From the NCBI RefSeq assembly GCF_042453785.1, contig NC_091663.1, positions 35,795,001 through 35,859,000 of the forward strand: a stretch of DNA of 64,000 nucleotides, read 5' to 3'. How positions within the stretch are numbered: position 1 is the stretch's first letter; each line of letters starts with the position of its first letter. The stretch comes from Malus domestica (Eukaryota; Streptophyta; Magnoliopsida; Rosales; Rosaceae). Positions 58,233 through 64,000 of the stretch are shown here, piece after piece. Under the pieces are notes generated by a model. That model was not told the DNA's origin. It worked only from the letters and a program-made list of their open reading frames with translations, and ran no database searches. The position numbers and the translations under genes were made by a program.

Positions 58233-59799
58233 CTACATTGATATACAGTATTTGCTTATATTTTGGTGAATATTGATTGTTTCCGACTCACTGTAAATCA
58301 TAGTCTGACACATTTATAATAATTCTTTTCATAATCAAACCAAATTTATCAATTAGGAAACTCCAACAATACGTCAAAGATACGTACAAGATACGAATCT
58401 CAACAAGAATGTAAAAGCAACAACCCGACCATGCAAAACTAAAGTGGACAAAGATTGTACAAAAAAACTTTAAAAACCCACATCGCCAAGCCCACGTAAC
58501 CTAGAGCAACTAAAACCTTAGCTTAATTAACTCGTAATCCTAAATCATAACTGCCATGATGGATCGAAACCGCACCACCCTGCATCTAACCAAGAAGAAC
58601 CTCTATAATACTAGGCAAGTTTATGTGCATCTGTTAAATCTGTGATTTTGTCGGCAAGAATTGACGACTTTTTACACATAAGGAATCAAGTTTTTTTACT
58701 ATTTTAGTATAATTTGTTTTGATATATATTTCATGTCTTGTAATAATTTAAAGCAATTACCTAGTTTTTTTTGTTACTTGTTTGGCACCCTTTTGGTGGC
58801 GTTGCATTGCAGTGTGGTTTTTCTTTCTAAACTTTTTGACTCCAGCCAGGCAGTTTCTGAAACCAAGAAAGGAACAAAGGACGGAGGAGTGAAGAACAAG
58901 TTAGAAACTTTTGTTTTACCAGTTCCTTTGACTCTCCAATCTAGTGAAACTGGTTTGTTTTGTTATGACTAAGTGTACAGATTAAGATTCACTTCGGATT
59001 TCAGTGTTTAAAGCCTGCTAATTTAGAGAGTTGAATCACTAAATTCAATTTTACAGCCTCTATCAGCCTATCCACTGACTCACTTCGTAAAACCCAAAAA
59101 CTTAAACAGCCTGGATATCTTTCTTACTCTCTTGTACTGTTCCTATCTCTTGGTTCAAAGATTCTATTCACAGAAATCCGAAATGGATCTCATTCCCCTA
59201 GTGTACCATCTTTCTTAACTCCCAAGACTCCCAACATCCAACGAAAAGGAGAGGAGTTTGAAGAATAAATGTCGTTGGAATTTTTAATTTTTTGTCATTA
59301 TTTCTTTGTGCAGTGAAATTAAGAGGTGAATGCAATTATGCAACTTCATAAAAGATTTTGGTAGGATATTAATTAATTAAAAAATAGCGGGTGTAGTGTA
59401 GAAATAAACTCTTAACAAATTAGCTAAGAATTGAAGGTTTTGAAGAACACTTGGCAGCCTACATAAATGGAAAAGTTAACAGAAAAAAATAATAGAAAGT
59501 AAAAGTTACCCTCTTACCATCATACTTGCACTTACTTAGAGACCACAATAAACTCTTGTTATTGTGGGATTTTGAGCTTTTGTGAGCTTTTATGTAGCTC
59601 CAAAATCCCAAATCAAATCTGAGTTTGTATTAGTGATAGTTTTTCTTTCCCAAAACATTTCTCCAACTGAAGAAAAAAAAAAAAAAAAAAAAGACTTCAA
59701 TCATATTTTATGAGCAATTTTTAGTAGTTTAATTGTGAAGTTCATGATCAAGTTGTTTCTATTGACGTGTTTACTTATTTGAGAATAGGCGTGCGATGT
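58233..59799. other. Intergenic, no gene recognised
   Basis: AT-rich with an A-tract at about 59671-59691. The 79-codon open frame at 58733-58972 has no recognisable family and no conserved context. Confidence 0.45.
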
Positions 59800-60147
59800 G
59801 AAAAAGTTAAGGTTTTATTATAAAACAAATTAACAGTATGAGGAGTAGACCAACTATTTATAAGCATATGTAAGGTTACAATATCCTTTCTTCCATCAAT
59901 GTAAGATTCATTCTCAACACACAACCTTACATGTGATGAATTTTCAAGCATGGCACATGGAAAATACAAATTGGGTACGTGAAGCATGAGTGGCTGTTAG
60001 GCTTCATGCATGAGACAACATGCTTGGATAATAAGAAGAAATTTGAGATTCTACCATAAAATCAATTGGCAATATGAAAAATAGCTCAACTACTTATAGG
60101 CACATGCAAGATCCATTCTCCCATCAATGTGAGATTCATCCTCAACA
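59800..60147 (-). mobile_element. Pair of LTR-like fragments, direct orientation
   Basis: Two related blocks (about 59810-59922 and 60052-60146), read on the minus strand, start tgttgag(a/g)atgaatc, continue acattgatgg and reach a TATA-like tataaatag (first copy) or tataagtag (second). This looks like the U3 starts of a small LTR retroelement. No internal coding region; boundaries uncertain. Confidence 0.45.
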
Positions 60148-60373
60148 GAATGATAATTCATCGTTTTTCCAATATTGGATTACTGATTGCAACGTAAAAT
60201 CATGAATCAAAATAACTTAAAAATAAAATTAAAAAATCGAATTCTAACCAATTCTAAGTTAGTAAATACTTCGAGTATGAGATCAACTACCTCCAAAGTA
60301 AATTACAATATTCTCCTTTGTGAGTAGGAATCCGAGTCCTCATAAAAAGACAAGTAGTAGCCTTTTTGTGTAG

Positions 60374-60566
60374 GAAGAGATCCCCTCCGGATCTCTCTCA
60401 CCAAATCATAGGGATCCGGAGATCCAGACCCTTAAAATTTGATCCAACGACTACAATTATTATACCTTTTAGAGAAACTTCATATTTGTAGACGTTAGAT
60501 CAAATTTCAAGGGTCCGAATCTCTGGATCCCTAGGATTTGGTGGGAGAGATTTAGAGAAAATCTGT
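60374..60566. mobile_element. Near-palindromic MITE, about 190 bp
   Basis: Left half gatcccctccggatctctc ... accaaatcatagggatccgg and right half ggatccctaggatttggtgg ... gagagatttagagaaaatc are inverted over about 75 bp, leaving a small loop. Nearby gtaggaaga and gtaagaaga may be a worn 9-bp target duplication, though five bases separate the right one from the element end. Confidence 0.7.
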
Positions 60567-61200
60567 TTGTAAGAAGAAAACCAAACCCAGCTGGCAAATA
60601 CCCACCTCCCTAAGTTCCACGTCAGATCAAAAGTGTTAAACTGCAAGCTCACGGGATCCCCGCCCTCTCAGTTCGCCGACCTGGATCCCGAACCTAAGGC
60701 ACCACCCGCCACGTAGGCTCGGACAACCGTTTAACCCCGAACCCAACCCCCAGTAAAACAAAAACAGTAACATTTTAATAATAATAAAAATAAAAATAAA
60801 TAAAATTAAAAATCGCTCCTAAGTGGCTCTGTTTACAGTATAGCAGCAGAGAGAGTGATTGCGTCTTCTCTGAGAAGCCAAAAACCCCAAAATATTCAGA
60901 AAAATTTAGAAATTAAAAAGCAGAAATCTTTCGAGAAAATCTGAGCTCGAGTAGGATTAGAATACAAGATTGAATCGATTGCCTTCTTCTCCAAGCCACC
61001 ATCTTTTTTTTTTCTGGATGCTTAATATTTCCCACCATTAAAGTTATCACCGCTCTGTGATTTCTCATTTCCCACGAGAAATCTGTAGCTTCTCTCACGG
61101 AAAAGTGCTTTAATTCCCCCATTAAAAGCAACTTTCTTTCTCCCAGCTATAAAACCCATATCGCCAAGTCCATTTCTTTCACTCACAGAGCTTGCTTCCA
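60567..61200. other. 5' flank of the LRR gene
   Basis: Contains ccacgtcag and gccacgtaggc (ACGT cores) at about 60617 and 60709, and a ctataaaacc TATA-like string about 55 bases before the start codon. None is proven to be functional. Confidence 0.4.
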
Positions 61201-62418
61201 ATGGCGGAAAAGCAGAGGAGTAATGGGTTTGTGTGCATAGTGTTCTTCGTCTGTTTGATTCAATGGAACCCCATTCCGATTCCAATCGCCGTTGCCATTC
61301 TCGACCCGGTTGATTTCTTGGCTCTGCAGTCGATTCGGAAGTCGCTGGAAGACATGCCGGGATCAAAGTATTTCGCCTCCTGGGACTTCACCTCCGACCC
61401 CTGCAACTTCGCCGGCGTTTACTGCGATTCCGACAAGGTTATTTCCCTCAATCTCGGCGACCCAAGAGCCGGTGCGCCGGGTCTGACGGGTCGGCTAGAC
61501 CCGGCAATCGGCAAGCTATCCGCCCTCGCTGAGCTATCAATCGTTCCGGGTCGGATCTTCGGCACTCTGCCCCAGTCGATATCCCAGCTCAAGAGCCTCC
61601 GGTTCCTCGCACTCAGCCGCAACTTCATCTCCGGTCAGATTCCGCCGAGTCTCGGCCAGCTCCGCAACCTCAGAACACTCGACCTAAGCTACAACCAATT
61701 CGCCGGAGCAATCCCCAGCTCCGTCGCAGCCCTTCCGGAGCTCTCCAACCTCATCCTCTGCTACAACCGCCTCTCCGGTTCGGTCCCTCCGTTCACCTCC
61801 CAAACCCTGTCCCGACTCGACTTAAAGCACAACGACCTCTCCGGTTCGCTCACACCCAACTCCCTCCCTCCCTCTCTCCAATACCTCTCTTTCTCCTGGA
61901 ACCGGCTCTCCGGTCCGGTCGACCTCCTCCTGAACCGGCTCGACCAGCTCAACTACCTCGACCTCAGCATCAACCAGCTCACGGGCACAATCCCGGGTCG
62001 GATCTTCACCTTCCCAATCACAAACCTCCAATTGCAGCGAAACTTGTTTTCGGGTCGGATCGCACCGGACGGTCAAGTTTCAATCGCCAACGTCGATCTC
62101 AGCTACAACCGACTATCCGGTGAAATCTCGCCGTTGTTTTCGACCGTACAGAGTCTCTACTTGAATAACAACCGGTTCACGGGTCAGGTTCCGGGTAGCT
62201 TCGTGGACCGGCTATTGGCAGCGCATATACAGGTACTGTATTTACAGCACAATTTTCTGACGGGGATCCAGATCAATCCGACGGCTGAGATTCCGGTGAG
62301 AAGCTCGCTGTGTCTGCAGTATAATTGCATGGTCCCGCCCGTACAGACGCCGTGCCCGCTCAAGGCCGGCAAGCAGAAGGCTAGGCCGACGGCGCAGTGT
62401 AACGAGTGGAGGGGGTAA
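61201..62418 (+). CDS. Secreted leucine-rich-repeat protein, intronless
   Basis: One exon encodes 405 residues, beginning with a hydrophobic signal peptide (about 10-34: FVCIVFFVCLIQW). An LRRNT-like domain follows (DFLALQSIRKSL ... DPCNFAGVYC), then about ten plant-type repeats (LRTLDLSYNQFAGAIPSS, LSNLILCYNRLSGSVP, LYLNNNRFTGQVP) and a Cys-containing C-terminal cap (CLQYNCMVPP ... TPCPL). There is no membrane helix and no kinase domain, so it is probably apoplastic or wall-bound, like LRR proteins of the DRT100/PGIP style; its ligand is unknown. The start is the ATG at 61201. The gene is clearly richer in G+C than its surroundings. Probable polyadenylation signals (aataaa) lie near 62676. 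Exact subfamily not recognised. Confidence 0.85.
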   Translation: MAEKQRSNGFVCIVFFVCLIQWNPIPIPIAVAILDPVDFLALQSIRKSLEDMPGSKYFASWDFTSDPCNFAGVYCDSDKVISLNLGDPRAGAPGLTGRLDPAIGKLSALAELSIVPGRIFGTLPQSISQLKSLRFLALSRNFISGQIPPSLGQLRNLRTLDLSYNQFAGAIPSSVAALPELSNLILCYNRLSGSVPPFTSQTLSRLDLKHNDLSGSLTPNSLPPSLQYLSFSWNRLSGPVDLLLNRLDQLNYLDLSINQLTGTIPGRIFTFPITNLQLQRNLFSGRIAPDGQVSIANVDLSYNRLSGEISPLFSTVQSLYLNNNRFTGQVPGSFVDRLLAAHIQVLYLQHNFLTGIQINPTAEIPVRSSLCLQYNCMVPPVQTPCPLKAGKQKARPTAQCNEWRG

Positions 62419-64000
62419 AGCAGGAAATTCCCATGGGGTTTAATTTTGTTTATTTTTCTTTAAAAAGGAGAATTAATATTTTGTGGGGCGGGGGGTTATT
62501 TTAGATTCATTTATTTATTTTGGAGGGAATATTATGAATAAGAAAAGATTGTGGATAGTCAGAAATAGTGTAAAAATGCAGGGGAAATTCATGCTCTACT
62601 ATTTTATTATTAAATATGAAGGAATTTTTGGAAAGGACATGAATGTTTGTTGGTGTGTATCTCTTACTATTCTCATAATAAAATAACTAATATGTACATC
62701 TTTCCTTTTATAATTAATAATTGTCGTATCTAAACTGAAGTTTTTCGATAATGAAGTAAATGCTGTATGTCACTAGAGCAAATCTTCATTTGCTATCGAT
62801 CCGTTTGCGTTCTGCATTATTATTGTCTTTTGAATTGATGATTAGGAGTGAGTTTAGTTTCATTCGGTTTGATTTTCGTCAAAATCGAAAACCGAATCAA
62901 AATTACTATCGATTTAGTTCGGTACGATTTTGGAATCTGTATTTCGGTTTGGTTTGACTTTAGGTTCGATTTCGGTTTTTTTCATTTACTTTTTAACCTA
63001 GAAATTGGAGGGAAAAGGAAAGGAAAATCTAGGGAATATGGCTTTTAACATATTCGGGCTTAAAGTTAGGTTTACTTAACCTTGGATTGAAAGTAGGCTA
63101 ACAGCCGACTTGGAATCAAGTTTGGCAAATAAATATCCAACATAAATAAATAAATAAATATTAATTTATATTCATTCGGTTTGGTCTTTTTTTTTTAGTT
63201 TTAATTTGTTTTTAATCGGTTCTTCTTTTTTTTGTTCCGGTCCAACGATTTTTCAAGCCCATCCCTATTTTGCTAATTGAAAATTTTGATGACAACCTAA
63301 AATTGAGTTGGGAGATACAAGGGGTGTGAAATTGGGTGTATTATACAAACGTCAAGTCCCAACCTTGATCACAAAGGCATACATATCTTAACGAGGAGGT
63401 ATGCCGGTCATATTAAGAAATTGTCGAGTTATATTTTGTTTTGATGAGCAACCTCCTCTTCATTTGCTTTCTTTCTGATGGAAGAAGATAGAGAAGCACA
63501 GAAGCACTTTGAGGGGGTTGCTTCTGCTTTTCAGCTTTTGCAATGCACGGGCTTCTGAACAAAAAGCAGTATTCATGATTGGACTATTTGAGAGAAATGT
63601 GAAGCAACGTTATTCATCACGCATTTACTTGAATAACCTCACATTATTTCACACTTTCGGAATCAGCTTTATTTCACTCCATCATATAATAATATTATAT
63701 TTTGCACAACGGAAAAATTGCTCATCTGTGGAAAGTTCAGGCCTTCCAATCGTGAAAACAACCTATTTGCAAATGAAAAGTAAGGTTGCGTAAGATGGAT
63801 GTTCTTGCCCCCCCGGGACGACTATCGCAAAGTAAGAAGCCTTATTGGCTTGGAGTTGCCCTTATACTTGTATTGCATATATGCAATTCGATATAAAATA
63901 TAACACAAAGTTATGGTGGGTGGTAATAGGAGAGGTTGTTGTAGCGATATATCTGCATCTTCTTATAGCACTCATTACGTGATTAGGTACGTGAATAGAT
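62419..64000. other. LRR gene 3' flank and intergenic DNA, no gene recognised
   Basis: After the 3' untranslated region come phrases rich in ttcggttt/aaccgaa (about 62850-62990 and 63175-63260), probably a worn repeat with inverted tcggtttgatttt / aaaccgaat pieces, and an (aaat) run at about 63142-63160. Short frames at 63509-63793 are not convincing. Confidence 0.45.

Overview
This is a stretch of plant nuclear DNA. It is AT-rich, has intron-rich eudicot genes with GT..AG introns, and is dense in miniature inverted-repeat elements (MITEs), tRNA-derived SINEs and retroelement relics. The protein families and the style of the repeats suggest Rosaceae, apple or pear type; that placement is inference, not shown directly.

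Layout. 1-2281: end of a long Ty3/Gypsy-type LTR. 2282-7050: AT-rich DNA with a SINE and several MITEs. 7099-10858 (+): a four-exon endonuclease/exonuclease/phosphatase (DNase I-like) gene with a MITE inserted at its stop codon. 10862-15560: repeats only, including a 696-bp Harbinger-like element. 15562-24789 (-): an ERD6-like sugar transporter cluster made of a decayed full-length copy (15562-18828), an exon-1 relic split by an LTR-like insertion (19881-20504) and an intact 17-exon gene (21460-24789). 27023-28915 (-): intronless receptor kinase RKF3. 29515-32305 (+): broken LINE. 32306-41000: about 8.7 kb without genes, full of MITEs. 41028-43137 (+): RLCK-VI kinase. 43138-46800: repeats. 46826-51774 (+): ATG18h-like autophagy protein. 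51775-54600: repeats. 54630-56569 (+): histidine phosphotransfer protein (cytokinin phosphorelay). 56570-61200: repeats. 61201-62418 (+): secreted leucine-rich-repeat protein. 62419-64000: no gene seen.

The genes do not form a pathway or operon. From memory, the order RKF3 / ERD6-like transporter / DNase I-like matches Arabidopsis At2g48010 / At2g48020 / At2g48030, so the left half looks like an old conserved block in which the transporter duplicated locally. The main unusual points are the contrasting fates of the transporter copies (frameshifts, an intron present in one and absent in the other, a lost start codon), the MITE whose target duplication contains a stop codon, and a cluster of small hairpins in the LTR. 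I saw no CRISPR array, rRNA or intact tRNA gene, and no clearly new multi-gene system.
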